Assembly: GCA_020746875.1 (NCBI GenBank)
Contig: JAGTJL010000030.1
Coordinates: 248,001-312,000, forward strand
Length of the DNA: 64,000 nt
Source of the DNA: Rhexocercosporidium sp. MPI-PUGE-AT-0058
Lineage: Eukaryota > Ascomycota > Leotiomycetes > Helotiales
Reading direction: 5' to 3'
In this document: positions 46,601-58,200 of the stretch, piece by piece
Layout: every line of letters begins with the position of its first letter
Position numbering within the stretch: the first letter of the stretch is position 1
Notes under the pieces: model-generated
The model's input: only the letters and a program-made list of their open reading frames with translations
Database searches by the model: none
Told to the model about the DNA's origin: nothing
Made by a program: the position numbers and the translations under genes

Positions 46601-48321
46601 CTAGAACGAGCCATGACCATAATATCTACCTGATTCAGGGCTCAATCGTCCTCTATCTTTTATCGAGCAGTATCTCACTTGTCTTCCAGCCAAAATACGG
46701 TCTCGAGACCGCTCAATTCTTTCTCTAGCTCTGATCTGACTTGCACTTCTTGCTCTTCCATGACTGCTCGATACGATAAGCGTGACTGGCTCACGGTGTC
46801 GTCCTCGTTCCCTTTTGCTCGCAGCGCGGATTGGGGGTTGAGGATTTGTAGCTGGAATTCCGGTGATGATATTATACTGGGTGTTGGACTCGCGTTTCGA
46901 TTTGGAAACTTCTGCTTCCCCCAATTTCTCACTGATGAAGGATGTAGATGCTTGAGGAGGATGCTGGCTGCGGTTTTGACTTCGCCGTCTTTGGTGATAC
47001 TCCTTCTCCCTTGGCACCGAGTAGCTTCCTGATGATTCCTCGTCGAGCAATCTCGCTTCCAGAGCTCGAGCTCCTCTTGTCCAACGTTTCTCACACCATG
47101 AACCTACTTTCCCAGATATGAATCCGAGCACTACCGTAGCAAGTAGAACTGGAAATGCATATCTTGGGTACGCCGCTGGTTGGAGCCTGATATTGTTCAT
47201 GCCGAAGACGGCCTTCATTGATGTCAGTGAATTGCTTGAGAGTCTTGAAAGACTTCTGTAACTCACGGCAACCAGAGCAAGGGGCAGAAATATCACGGCT
47301 AGATAGTTCAGTCTTTTGAACTGGAGCCCTTGCGCTACCGTTTCCAAGTTGAATGCCTACAATCACTTATCAATACCCAATACTCAATCCTAATTTGGAT
47401 ATTTGATACGGGGACTTACAATACTGAGTAGGTCTTCCATTGATTTAAGATGTCTCTCTGAAGATAGCTGATGATTCTTCAAATGAGCTTCAATCTTGCC
47501 CAATTTCTCAATGAGACAGTTCAGTACAAACCCGTCGCGAGAAAGGCGGTCATCTTTCATTTGACTCATGCCCTGCTTGTAAGCGCCAGTAAATGCAACA
47601 TGTACTCTCAAGCACTCTTTCTGATTGATGATCGCTTCTTTGAACTTGTGCAACGTTCGTGTCTGCTCCAGGATAGGAAGTGCCGTTCTCTCGCCATAGA
47701 CCTCATCTCTAAGCCTGTTGATATGAGTAGACGTAGCACTCCATACCCTGTCCCACTGTGTGAAAGAAAATAGATCTGCAAATATCCAATGGGGAAGCTC
47801 TCGAAGTCGTTTGAACCGGCGAAGCTTGTCTTCAGAGTAGTATTGAGACAATTCTTCGTGGATGCTGATGTCTTGCGTGCTCATGATGAAAATGACAGGG
47901 ATATCTGGGTAGGCTTTGAGGAAATTTCTTGAGCAGCACCAAGTGGCAAGTGGTGTCCAGATGGCTTGTCCTGCATGTAGACCGTGCTTCTTTGCCGGTA
48001 TGTCGAGATTCTCGATCGCAAATTCGATGTCTACGTCACTTTAGTAAATAGATTCGCTTAGTACAGTGTAAAAGGAGACATACCATCCCCGCAGAAAGTT
48101 GGCAAGACTGCTTTTCCATATGTTGCACGTTGATTTGGACTAAAGAAGTCTAGTAATCCTTCTGGGGGCGCTTGGAGCGATGATGAACAGAGTGCATCTC
48201 GAAGCCACGGTGTGATGCCTTCAATAGTTCTGAACCATGTGAGCGACGGAGAAAGCTAGGTGTGGGGGATAGATCGAAACCGACACAAGTAAAAGTCCCC
48301 CCGAGCGAGGAGCGTATTCAT
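46601..48321 (-). CDS. CorA-like Mg2+ transporter family protein
   Basis: Five exons, 48281-48321, 48084-48229, 47420-48030, 47267-47356 and 46601-47212, with introns of 51, 53, 63 and 54 nt in phase, give 499 residues. A TGA directly before the ATG at 48321 in the same frame supports this start, unless an upstream exon exists. The N-terminal two thirds is a soluble helical region (TIEGITPWLRDAL, FAIENLDIPA, IHEELSQYYSEDKL). It is followed by LNYLAVIFLPLALVA, then the GMN motif of CorA channels (VFGMNNIRLQP, residues 300-302), and a second helix, YAFPVLLATVVLGFISG. The last 165 residues are basic and disordered (Arg/Ser-rich). CorA proteins are pentameric Mg2+ channels. Fungal relatives with such tails are common, and transport is not proven for them. 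Confidence 0.78.
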
Positions 48322-49622
48322 TCAATGTTTGTCTGATTTCCGAGATGGGTTCCTCCACAAATTGGAATGGTTGGCTGAATTGTATCTTGTTCACGTAACC
48401 ATTCGAAACGATGGTGCTGACTCGGAGCTTGACAAGATTGTTTCTTTTGGAGTTCCGTCTCCGAGACTTGTCAATCGTCAATACTGGCATACTGAAAAAT
48501 TAAAACGGATTCACATAGAAGTCCATGAGTCTAAGTGCCAGTCTCCTAATAGTTGGACGGTTGATGGTGCGGTGAAATAATCTCAATTGGGGGAAGATGC
48601 AACTTCAAATATTTCCTTGGTTAGATGATGTGGTCAGTTCTATTACTTTAAATAAAGTCAGCACGTGGTAGCAATAGGCTTTCTACACTAGAGTAAGATT
48701 AGATGGTGAGGCTCAGCTGCCTCACCGACAATTGAGCCCTCGCTTGTCACGCGAGTCGAGAGCTGGTGGAGGGGATGGGGTTTCCATTGTAATTGGTAGA
48801 CTTGAATCCCAATTAACCGCCAACAAACGTCAGGCTGCGTCCGAGGGTAACTTACTCGGCGAAGTTTTTGATGAGGGTCAGGCGTCCTGGATAAGCGAGA
48901 AAACCACTAAAAGTCACCAACTTTCAAGCCTTATAATCTAGAACTACAAAAGGCCTGTCTTTGATTTCTTTACGAAAGCTGTTAAGCTTTACTATTAGAA
49001 TTAATATGACTGAGTTAGAATCGAATTTGTATTTCTTAGTCTTTAGCAATTGAGGATTCGGAGTAGCTACAGATTTGGCGCTAATTTCGCACTAAAAGTC
49101 TTCGAAATTGCCAGGGGTGCCGGCCCTCATCAAAAACACCACCGAGTAGGTAATGGCAAATTATGCATGATCAAAAGGCACATGCGAGTACGGAACCGCG
49201 CTTAAATTCAAGGTTGCTCGTTTCAGCCTTGTGTAGCCGATGTCAGCTTCTCGCCAAGCCACGATGCGACTCTCACGGAATTCAATTAACAGAAACATCT
49301 ATCGAAAAGCAATTCCATGGATGCCTTGAGCAGAATCCCATGATCAAGCTCGTTCATACCTGGATGTGGGAATTGAGTATCACAAATAAATAGACATCCA
49401 TATTCGTGATAGGCAAAAGTGTTGTGATGAAATGTTCCAAATATCAATGAACTTTTATTTGTGAATTAGGTACAAAAATATTAAGAACAGTATAATTAGA
49501 AAGAGGTCTAAGAACCATTTGCTCAAAGACTAGAAGAAGTTAATGTGTCCTAGCACGAGACAGACTTGGAAACAGATCTCTAAGGTTCGCAATCTCGCCC
49601 AGTTGCAGTGTTCAAGGCTCAC
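48322..49622. other. Intergenic with an inverted-repeat element
   Basis: About 1.3 kb between the CorA-like gene and the GPI-protein gene. It holds the candidate element at 48854-49147; otherwise no gene is supported. Confidence 0.5.
48854..49147. mobile_element. Candidate non-autonomous element with inverted ends
   Basis: The 24 bases at 48854-48877 match the reverse complement of 49124-49147 at 21 positions, including the shared core gtttttgatgaggg. Weaker similarity extends about 8 bases outward (taactt- against ttacc-). The roughly 290-bp unit has an AT-rich middle (48940-49080) and no coding capacity. This is the structure of a miniature inverted-repeat element. A target-site duplication is not clear, so an ordinary imperfect hairpin remains possible. 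Confidence 0.4.
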
Positions 49623-50545
49623 TTACAAGCATGCAAGAGCTCCAATAAACAAAGCCAAGAGGCCAGAGACTGGCTTGTTGAGGGAAGCAGCGCCAGTGAA
49701 GGTGGCAACGGGTGTGTTTCCGGCTGGAGTATCTGCGTTTGGTGCGGGAGCAGCGGGTGTGTTGCCAGCTGGGGTCTCTGGTGCCGGTACTGGGGTAGTA
49801 GGTGTGTTGCCGGCTGGGGTCTCTAGCGTTGGTGCTGGGGCAGTAGGGTATATGGCCTCGGGTTGAGCTGGGTTGGTGAAGGGGTTGTAGCCAAGGCAGT
49901 TGGCAAGCTCTGCACTGCAAGTGGCTTGGTTTGCGTCAGGCTTGGAGCGGCATTCGTTCTCCTTCTTGTGGCAATCATCTGGGGATGAGGTTGGCACGGA
50001 GGGAGATCCGACTGGTTTGGTGATGGTGCATGGGCAGTCAGTGATGGTCAGGATCTCATCCTTGGTGGCAGTGTAAGATTTATCATTGTAGACCAAAGTG
50101 GTTGCCTCGGGGCAGTAAGTGGTGAACTTGGTGACAGTCTCGGTGGTCCAGACAGAATTGTGGTCGTATGGGTTGTATCCGAGGCATGCAGCAAGCTCCG
50201 CAGAGCACTTTGATACAGTCAGCAATGACTCTTTAACATGTATGAGCGTTGAGTGAAGAGACATACAGTAGCCTGGTTAGCACCTGGCTTGGTGCGACAC
50301 TTATCGGCAACGGCCTGGCAAGACTCCTTGGGAACATAAGAGGAAGAAGTGGTGGTAGCTGTGTTGTTGGCATATGGATTGTAGCCCAAGCAAGCAGATA
50401 GCTGTGCAGAGCAGAAGGACTGGTTGGCGTCTGGGGCAGTGCGGCACTCGTTTGCTTGCGCTTGGCAGTCAGCATGTCTGTTAAGGACGGAGGCGTTGGT
50501 CAAGGCCGTAGCTAAAATGACACTGGAAGCGATGCTGTAACGCAT
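49623..50545 (-). CDS. GPI-type cell-wall protein with three cysteine repeats
   Basis: Two exons, 50267-50545 and 49623-50207, with a 59-nt intron, give 287 residues. A signal peptide (MRYSIASSVILATALTNAS) is followed by three copies of a motif C-x6-C-x10-C-x6-CLGYNP (first at about residue 27, second across the intron, third after a linker). The linker between copies two and three contains FTTYCPEATTLVYNDKSY and LTITDCPCTIT, as in fungal cell-wall glycoproteins. The C-terminus has three PAGNTP units in a Pro/Thr-rich stalk and a hydrophobic tail (GLLALFIGALACL) fit for GPI anchoring. The role is structural or adhesive by inference. A TATATAAG-like box lies about 135 bp upstream. Confidence 0.8.
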
Positions 50546-52402
50546 GATGACTTATTAGAGGGGTCGCGAGAGATATTGAGTGGCTGTCTGAATGTGGAAG
50601 AGACGAACGCCCGGTGAAGAATTGTGAGTGGACGATATGGGATGATTAGGTGTCAAAGAAGAAATTTCGTAGCCCTTATATGCATTTTCCGCTTAGTTGT
50701 CTGGTGACGTATCCTTGATTCCGAATACTTAGATGCATCAACATCAAATGGCTACAGGAATACCAGAGAAGTTCCTCACATGGCTCACCAGCTTAGAAGT
50801 CAACACTAGATGAAGCTAAACCTTGTCAGAGCCACCAGCATTCTCTTAAACACCCTTTGCCAAGATATCATATGTCAGAGCTCAAAAGAAAACAGAATTA
50901 CCTTTCTAAATTAAAGCATCTGAGGAGTGAGGCTAAGCCTTGAGGGTGGATCTTTGTGCCGAAGGTTTCTAGATTTGACAGGAGAGCTCAGTAGATGCGG
51001 CTCCGGCATCAGTGAAGGGATCCGCTTTTATGCGCTCATTTCTCAGCCGAACCACAATGCTTGGTAAGTTAGGTCGTGGGCTTGTTCCGTTGAGCAGAAC
51101 CCAAAATATTCTCGGCCCCAAATTATTGCAAGATGGAAAACAATCTCGGAACTATGTAATGATGTTGACGTCAGGATTTATATCTGTAGGTGTTGGAGAA
51201 TGTACAATTTCAAGCAGGATTAAGTTCCCCTTTACATTCGCCTAAGTGAATCAAGATCACATCATGCATAGCCAGCAACATAGCGTTTTTGTAATGGCGT
51301 TCCTCGCTACATTCTACAAGTCGATGACAGTATTTCCTATTATTATTATTTATATCTTTTTATCTTTATATTTTCCGACTAGCATAATTCGTTATTCTAA
51401 TCCCCCCAATGCTTCGTATCCAAGTGTGATACAGAGTTCCATGTCGAAGCAATAGAAATCAATACTCAGCATTGACGTCATGATTTGAGTCTCTGGATGT
51501 ACACTTTTCGCGCCAACAAGACCAGGGGAAAAAATACCCGCAACCCAGAACTTACTACGGGAAACTCCGAGTCATCATTCCGATGCCTAAACTCAGCCAC
51601 ACGCTGCTCCATAAAAATTATAATAGTACCTGCCAGTGTCAAGACCGATTCATAAACCGTGATTTAGCTTCCATTTACTTCCCGAAATATGCTTGTATAT
51701 GGCTGTAGCATCTGCAATATAGTCTGCCACAATGTCCCGATGTCATTTGCGAACTTTGATGTACCGAGCAGAACACCCATTACGTGAAGATATGAAGTCG
51801 TAAAGGTGGTATTCCGGTAGTGATGTAAAAATTCTACTAAATTTTCCTTTCTAGTCTCGGGTTGTATTGCCAAGGTGAGTGGAAACAAACACGGAATTCT
51901 GAATATCTCATAATAAGAGCACCATTGTTACTGTGGAGGAGAAAACGTCATTCTACTTGATTCTTGTCTCTAGCTGTGCTTTGCTTCTTTGTATAACAAT
52001 CATGAATCATAGGGATCATCGTAGAGCCCGAGAAAGTGGGGTCAACCTTCATGTCTTGTGGAGGCTTAGTAACTGGACCGGGCCATTTTTGGTCTCCTGG
52101 TATATTGGTTAATATCATCAATATTCATTGTTTGAAGTGTCATCAATGGCTAAGCGGATATCCTGCAAGACGAAGTTTCGCTTAATGTCTCGAGCCCTCA
52201 TGTCAACGAACGATGTCAAGAAGGGTCTATATGCGAGGAAAGTTGATTGTTTGACACTGCGAGCTGGCCAGTCGGGTACTGCGAAGGAGCTCGCCTGATA
52301 GATATAGACAGCACATGATATCCACGAAAAATGGTGAGCAGCCAAAGTTACAAAAGAGTATGATTTGCTGAATTTCATGCTCTTGCTGTCGTACCGAGGA
52401 GA
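50546..52402. other. Intergenic, about 1.9 kb
   Basis: Promoter of the GPI-protein gene (TATA-like gcatataaggg on the minus strand near 50675-50685), then AT-rich DNA. An 86-codon minus-strand frame at 52118-52378 is not supported by any recognisable feature. Confidence 0.45.
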
Positions 52403-53722
52403 TTATCCCGGGCTGCCAGGCTTGTCAAAAATATCCCTATATGCGCCAACTCCACCAACAACAGTCGTGTCTGTCCTCGGATACACAGGCAGAGGCTGAG
52501 ACTTTGGTCTTGACTTGTTTGCTTCATGTTGCTGCTTCAATTCCTCAAATTCCTTGTCAATCGCTCGCTTCCTCCATCGCATGAAGAAGTAGATACCAAC
52601 TGCTATCAAAGCAACTGTCACCAGCACCGCTATGATAACACCTGCCTTTTGGCCATCTGTCATGGGTTTCGCAGGCTGTGGTGCGCTTGTGCCTGTCGGA
52701 CTAAGAACTGGAGAGGGCGGGGCGGCGGTAGGAACCACCGTGCTAGAAACCAGAGTCGTGGATGGCGCTTCAACTTCTAATGTACTCTGAGGTAGAGTAG
52801 CTGAAGTCTCAATGCTCTCAGCAATCGGGATCGTGGTCTGTTCAGCTGAAGGTGTGCTTGTGGACGCTGGGTTTGGAGGGGGAATGGACGTTACGCCAGC
52901 CTCGGAAATAGGAGATGTGATGGCAATATCTGGAAGACTCGTAGGGACCGAAGTGGCTGCTGTAGTTATAGGAGCAGGAGCAGGAGCTATTGTCGAGAAC
53001 GGAATCGATATTGGCGTTGAGTCTTCCACCGTTACAGGACTGGGGCTCGCAATCGTGACTGGGTTGTTTATTGTAACAGAACTGACGATGGTGATAGGGA
53101 TCGATATTGCTGGCGCAGATTCCGTGACCGTAACGGGATCTGGAGTTGATGATGGCTGTTCAGACTGTCCTCCACCTCCATTTCCATCACCACTTCCTCC
53201 ATCGCCACCTCCATTTCCTCCTCCGTTTCCTCCTCCACCAAAACGACTCCCTCCTCCGCCAAATCGGCGACCCCCTCGTCCCCCACTAGATCCTGCTGGG
53301 TCCCTTCCACCTGCACAGTTTCCTATGCCCTGCGTATTAGGACACTAGGAACAAAAACATCAGTTACTTTACGTAGCAACAGTACTAGAGAGATTCAATT
53401 TTTCCTTACTTGTGATTTCATTGTACCGACTGAAGAAGCCTCATCAGATTCACCACAGCCAGTGTTCACACAACAAGCCCAATCATTTTGGAAATTACTT
53501 TCAGCACATATGCATGAAGCATCGGCGATCGCGCAGTTGCCGATGAAGGTGCCATTATTGAATTTTGATAAGCAGTCGTTCTGTCAGGAATTAGTACTTG
53601 TGCTCTGGTAACGCTGAGGGTATGCTAATTCTCACTGCGCATTGAGGGAAATTAGCAGGTATAATTTCTTGAGAAAACACCACGGAGAAGAAAGTTAGAA
53701 AAATAAAGAGATAGTACGCCAT
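52403..53722 (-). CDS. CFEM-like surface protein with single membrane anchor
   Basis: Three exons, 53636-53722, 53410-53580 and 52403-53344, with introns of 55 and 65 nt in phase, give 399 residues. A signal peptide (MAYYLFIFLTFFSVVFSQ) precedes an eight-cysteine region: PQCA-NDCLSKF, GNCAIADASCICAES, WACCVNTGCGES. The Asp before C4 and the C-x-C pair fit the CFEM fold, whose members can bind haem or act at the cell surface. A Gly-rich stretch (GGGG repeats, 53170-53270) and a long Thr/Ser/Pro/Val region follow. Then comes one membrane helix (AGVIIAVLVTVALIAVGIYF) and a basic cytosolic tail ending DIFDKPGSPG. The layout suggests a wall-spanning sensor-like or adhesion protein; this role is inference. 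Confidence 0.82.
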
Positions 53723-54949
53723 TTTTGAGGCAAAAATTATTAAAGGCTTGATACTTTGCTCGCAGTCGATGCAGACATTTCGATCAGAGTCGTAAAAGGA
53801 AAGACGGGAATGCCACTCGCACCAGTCCGGGAGTAGGGAATTATATTGTGCTACGGGTGATGATGTGCATTCATGCAGAATGCACTTCTTGGGACGACTG
53901 AGACGGGCAGGAGTTGAAGTGGTGTTGCACATGATCGCCTGAACATGTTTCCGTGCGATTTCATGTCTCAGGTTCTGTATCAGGACGGCCTTACCCGCAA
54001 TGCGAAAGAAAGCTTGGCCGTTACCACACGGAGACTTCTTAGGCAATTGTGCGGGGTCAATGGAAGTTGTGGTAAATGTATACGAGAGAAAGTCGTATTC
54101 CATGCAAAGAATCTCGGCTGAAAGTATTGCCTCTCTTTGTACATCGTCCTCGTTCGAGTCGTTCGGATAAGTGCGATTTCTATCGTCATCACCACAACCT
54201 CGAAATATTTGACGCAGATATCATCATGCGGCATTCCGATAAACAAGAAAAAGTTGCAAGTTATGTAATTGTTCTTTTCGATTCTCTTCACGTTGACGGT
54301 TAGATCCACATCGAAATGTTTACCTAGTTCGGTCTGCCTTGAGCTTAGAAGGCGTCTAAAACACTACAGCTGATAACCAACATCTTGGCTTATCTTTTCT
54401 ATCTTGTAGATACCATGGTCGACTGGCTGCAATGCTCCCTGCGTCGTCAGCATTGATAACGAGATTGGAGCCCGAGGCAGCCTCCAGACTTGAACTATTG
54501 ACGTCTTCCATGACTGCTTTCACAACTTTGAACATACTATATTTAATTTGTGCGCTTCAGAACATCTTAGTATCAACTGGCTCATGGAGAACATAAGAAT
54601 GTCTTTAATGGTAGGGTGCCGTCTATCTGCTCCCTGACCTCGTACACTGTAAAGGGGAGCACGAACCAACCAAGCTTGAGAAATGTGAAATGACAGTCAG
54701 GATAAATCTGACAAGGTGTGAGGGGTGCGTACTGATGCCTGGAGCGGAATATTGTCACTGCCAACTTCCGATCTGACAACTTCTAAATTTGCAGCAACCT
54801 GATATGAGCCTCCTTCATACACTCGAGCGGGCCTGACTTGAGGTTGGTTCTTGTCTCTATATCGCGACGGTGGATTTAAAATAATGATTGGTAGGGAATA
54901 TTTAGAAGAGAACTGGAATGGATTTTCCAGTCGCCGTCCGACCACATTT
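53723..54949. other. Intergenic, about 1.2 kb
   Basis: Upstream of the CFEM gene and beyond the 3' end of the broken regulator. Minus-strand text at 54582-54779 may be a further 3' remnant of the regulator, but it cannot be joined. No other gene is supported. Confidence 0.4.
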
Positions 54950-57878
54950 TTACATGTCAGCCCTCCTATGTAACAACAATGCCAAATTCAAGCTCGCACT
55001 CCAAGTTCCCATCCTCGTCAACATCTCGGCTCGGCTCCGATATAGGACCTTTTTATGTACCTTTCCATCCCTCTCATCTGTCTCTAGATCTCCTCTCAAC
55101 AGCGATACAAATGAGCTTCGCATTAGTTCCGAATCAAGTTCCAAGCCTCGGAGTAATTGCATTTTCTGTTGTTTCGTTGATACACTGACAAACACCCAGA
55201 GAATAACACAACAGAGAAAGACAGCTATGAGAGTATACGGCGCCGTATCTATTTGTCTGGCTGAAATATCTGGTGGGACGAAAGATATGATGGCTCGTAT
55301 TGCCCTCTGCGCTACTTGTTCCGCGTTGGTTGCAGGTGATCGAGCCCAGGATGAGAGGTTCGACATGGCTTGCGCAACGCCGGCTGTGCCATCTTTTCCA
55401 ATTGCGTTTTGTAGATCAGAGAGGGGCACGGAGAGGAGTATTGTGCATAGTTTGTGGAGCGTGTGGGATGATCTTGTGAAGTCGAGGCGGGCAAATTTCG
55501 TGCCCGATGAAGCGACCTACCATTGGACGGATTAAAGATAAGTATTACAACAACAACAAACGCTTTAAACAACTTGAAACCGACGTAAATACTCCTCGTG
55601 GTTGAATCTTGCTTTTTGGTATTTTACTTTATATTTTAAAAGGCCTTTCGTTGTCAAAAACTGCCAAATATTGAAAATACGAAATCTCGCTTCATCGGTC
55701 ACAAATTGGCCTAGCCTCGAGTATTCTGTCGAGGGGTCTTGGTTGCAATGGTGGAAGATAGATAGGCTGAAGCGAAGGTTAGAAGAGTTTCTGTGGCATT
55801 CTTATCAATATAGTACAGCTTTGTTCTGTGGATAACTGGCCTGCAATAATTGAACGATGTGTCGGAGAACCTTGATGGGAGTTATTGTGCTCTCCGCTAT
55901 CAGTGTCGTTCGAGCCCAATTCATCATCATCTACAAAGGTCCACGAAATGGCCTCCTCTTGTGACACCTGAAATATCTGGTTCGTGATCGTAACGAGCAC
56001 CAGAAACGTACTCCATGATTAAGGCTCAAGATCAACAGCTGTTCTTTCCCTCGCGCTGAGTTGTCATTATTAGGAACAACATGTCCAAGCACGAACGGAC
56101 TGACAGCTGCCGCAAAAGACCTTGAAGGCGGAACTGCCGCTGGCCCTAGTAAATGTTTCCAAGTCCTCGCCGAACCAGCTACCCAGAACTCCTCGTCGCA
56201 TGGACACCCCAAGTATCGAACTTCACAGATCGATATGATTAAGTGTAAGTTCAACAGACTTGGGAACTGAGAATCGATGGTGTAGATCACCCACGCAAGT
56301 GACTTGTGGGATTCTTCTTTAATCCATTGCTTCCAAGCCGAGTCCAACATCAAAGACTTCGATGCTCGCATCGATGGTGTAGGTAAGCGTTCCCCGATTT
56401 TTGCTTGCCGCATGTACGTAACAAGGGCTCCTCTTCCAACCTCCGCGAGTTCGAAGGCACGTTTGTTCCCGCACCATAAACCTGTGTGTACGATTAAAGC
56501 TTCTGCGTAGATGATCATGGGGTCTCGCATAAGAGAATTGTTGCATTCGACGGCGACTTGAAGGTGCTAGCGAGTTGCATCGAGGAGAACGATTGCGAAT
56601 CGTCGGGTGTGCTTTAAATGGATGTAGATGGCGCCAATGGCGATCATAGCGGCAATCAAAGGAGGTGGCAGGTCTGTGTTTGAGTTGATGGTTGCGTGGT
56701 GGAAGACGGGCATTTGAGGCGAGAAATGTTCGAAGAAGAGGCCGATGAAAAGATTTATCAGCTTCAAAGGGGGCAGGACGAAGGACCGCTTTGTTGATAG
56801 GTAATCAGGGAATTGTGGTTGAAGGAAAGACTTTAATTTCAAGACGGTTGCTTCTGCAATATCGAATCTAGGATCGTGACAATGAAAGAGCGGATGGTTG
56901 TCTGCAATCATCATTGGATGGGCGGTCAAAATTTGTTGTGACTTTGGATCCCATTGGAATGGCCATTTGTCTTCTTCAGATGCCTCATTGGGAGGTGAAT
57001 ACATTCGACTGATGAGGCCATCGTGATTCGGAGACTGATTTGTAGTATTTCTTGATTTTTCGGCGTGTTGTCGACTAGACTGACCAGCCGAGCTCCAAGT
57101 GTCTGCAGAGGCAGGACTAGGATCAAGATGTCCTAACTTTCCCCATTCATCCTCAGTCTCTCGCATAGCGGCATAGAAGTCAAAAGAAGACCATTCGTGA
57201 CCAAGAGGGGTTATATTTTGCGGCATTAGAAAGGATGAAAAGTCGAATGGTGCAAATGAAAAGTCCACAGAGTCGCATTGATAATCTAAAAAGTCGTCTG
57301 GATTCATTTGCATGCCAGGCACCGTTTCTTGGGATTGCGCTAGAATGCCGTGTGGTTGTTGAATACCTACATCTGCCAAAATACCATGATGGGTTTCCTT
57401 TGCTAAATCTGAATGATAGCTTGCCATGGCAGTGTAGAAAAGACCTGCATCCGACGTCTCGCAACCAGGATCATAGATAATCTTGGGAGAGTTGGACACA
57501 TTTTCGTCCGTCCATTGCTCTCTTGCCTTCTTTCTTTTCGTAGAACGGCGCTTAGATCTTGTCGTCTCATGATCCCATCTATTATGACCTGCCTCATGAC
57601 GTTTCAGGAGGTCGCTTCTTGTGAATGCCTTGCCGCATATTGTGCAGCAATGGGAGGGGTCATTGTCTCGACTCCGGATCAGAGCAGAGAAACAGGATCC
57701 TACGAGTTTTCATATGACGACTCAGATTCTCCCTCCGGCTGAACACCTTCTCATATACCCCGCATCTAAAATTCTCTGGTTGAGATCTTTGGCCATTGGT
57801 CTGTTCCAGGTCGGCATTAGAGTTATGCACTTGAGAAGTTCCAGGGTCAGATGTAGGCGCTGGTTGCAAGGTGGACAT
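54950..57878 (-). pseudogene. C2H2/fungal_trans transcription factor, disrupted
   Basis: Start at 57878 (MSTLQPAPTSDPGTS). A 37-nt intron (57667-57703) restores the junction between the two fingers (HMKT-H-NDPSHCCTICGKAF). The first finger reads CGVYEKVFSRRENLSRH: its second zinc cysteine is Tyr (codon TAT at 57753-57755). The frame then runs through FRxxDIAEATVLKLK-type text and PPLKLINLFIGLFFEHFSPQ, the start of the fungal_trans domain, to a TAG at 56567-56569. The same frame continues beyond as HLQVAVECNNSLMRDPMIIY and GLWCGNKRAFELAEVGRGAL. An intron near 55976-56011 joins VSQEEAISWTFVDDDE. The C-terminal block (54950-55520) contains LCTILLSVPLSDLQNAIGKD. The middle part near 55600-55800 could not be joined. 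One clear nonsense codon and a lost zinc ligand indicate inactivation. It neighbours a broken glycosidase and permease. Confidence 0.75.
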
Positions 57879-58200
57879 GGCTAAGTTTGGTCGTTATCTT
57901 TGGCACAAAGACGCAGCTGGAAGAGGGCAAGCACAGAAAGCAGAATATCCTGAATATCATTGAAGGGAATATGGAAATTCCCCGGGGGAAGGGAACTTTG
58001 TTGTACGTTAGAATGTCCACTCTGCCACATCCGTTCACATCCCCGCTTCACCAAGTATTTTGTTGTGCCCCGCTTAAGTTGAGAGAACAATAACCATGTA
58101 AAATCAATCTTACAAGTGACAAAAACTCGCTTCTAGTCACGGTTCATTTTAACCCCAGTGGGAGGGTTTTTTGAAATGGTTGAAAAATACACATTTATGT
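57879..58200. other. Intergenic between regulator and GH78-like remnant
   Basis: About 320 bp, AT-rich, containing the promoter side of the regulator and the 3' end of the GH78-like gene. Nothing else is seen. Confidence 0.5.

Noticed and set aside
52118..52378. 86-codon minus-strand frame with a hydrophobic start
   Set aside because: Could mimic a small secreted protein, but there is no cysteine pattern or cleavage site and the context is weak.
52812..53348. 178-codon plus-strand frame
   Set aside because: It is antisense of the Gly-rich and Thr/Ser-rich part of the CFEM-like protein.
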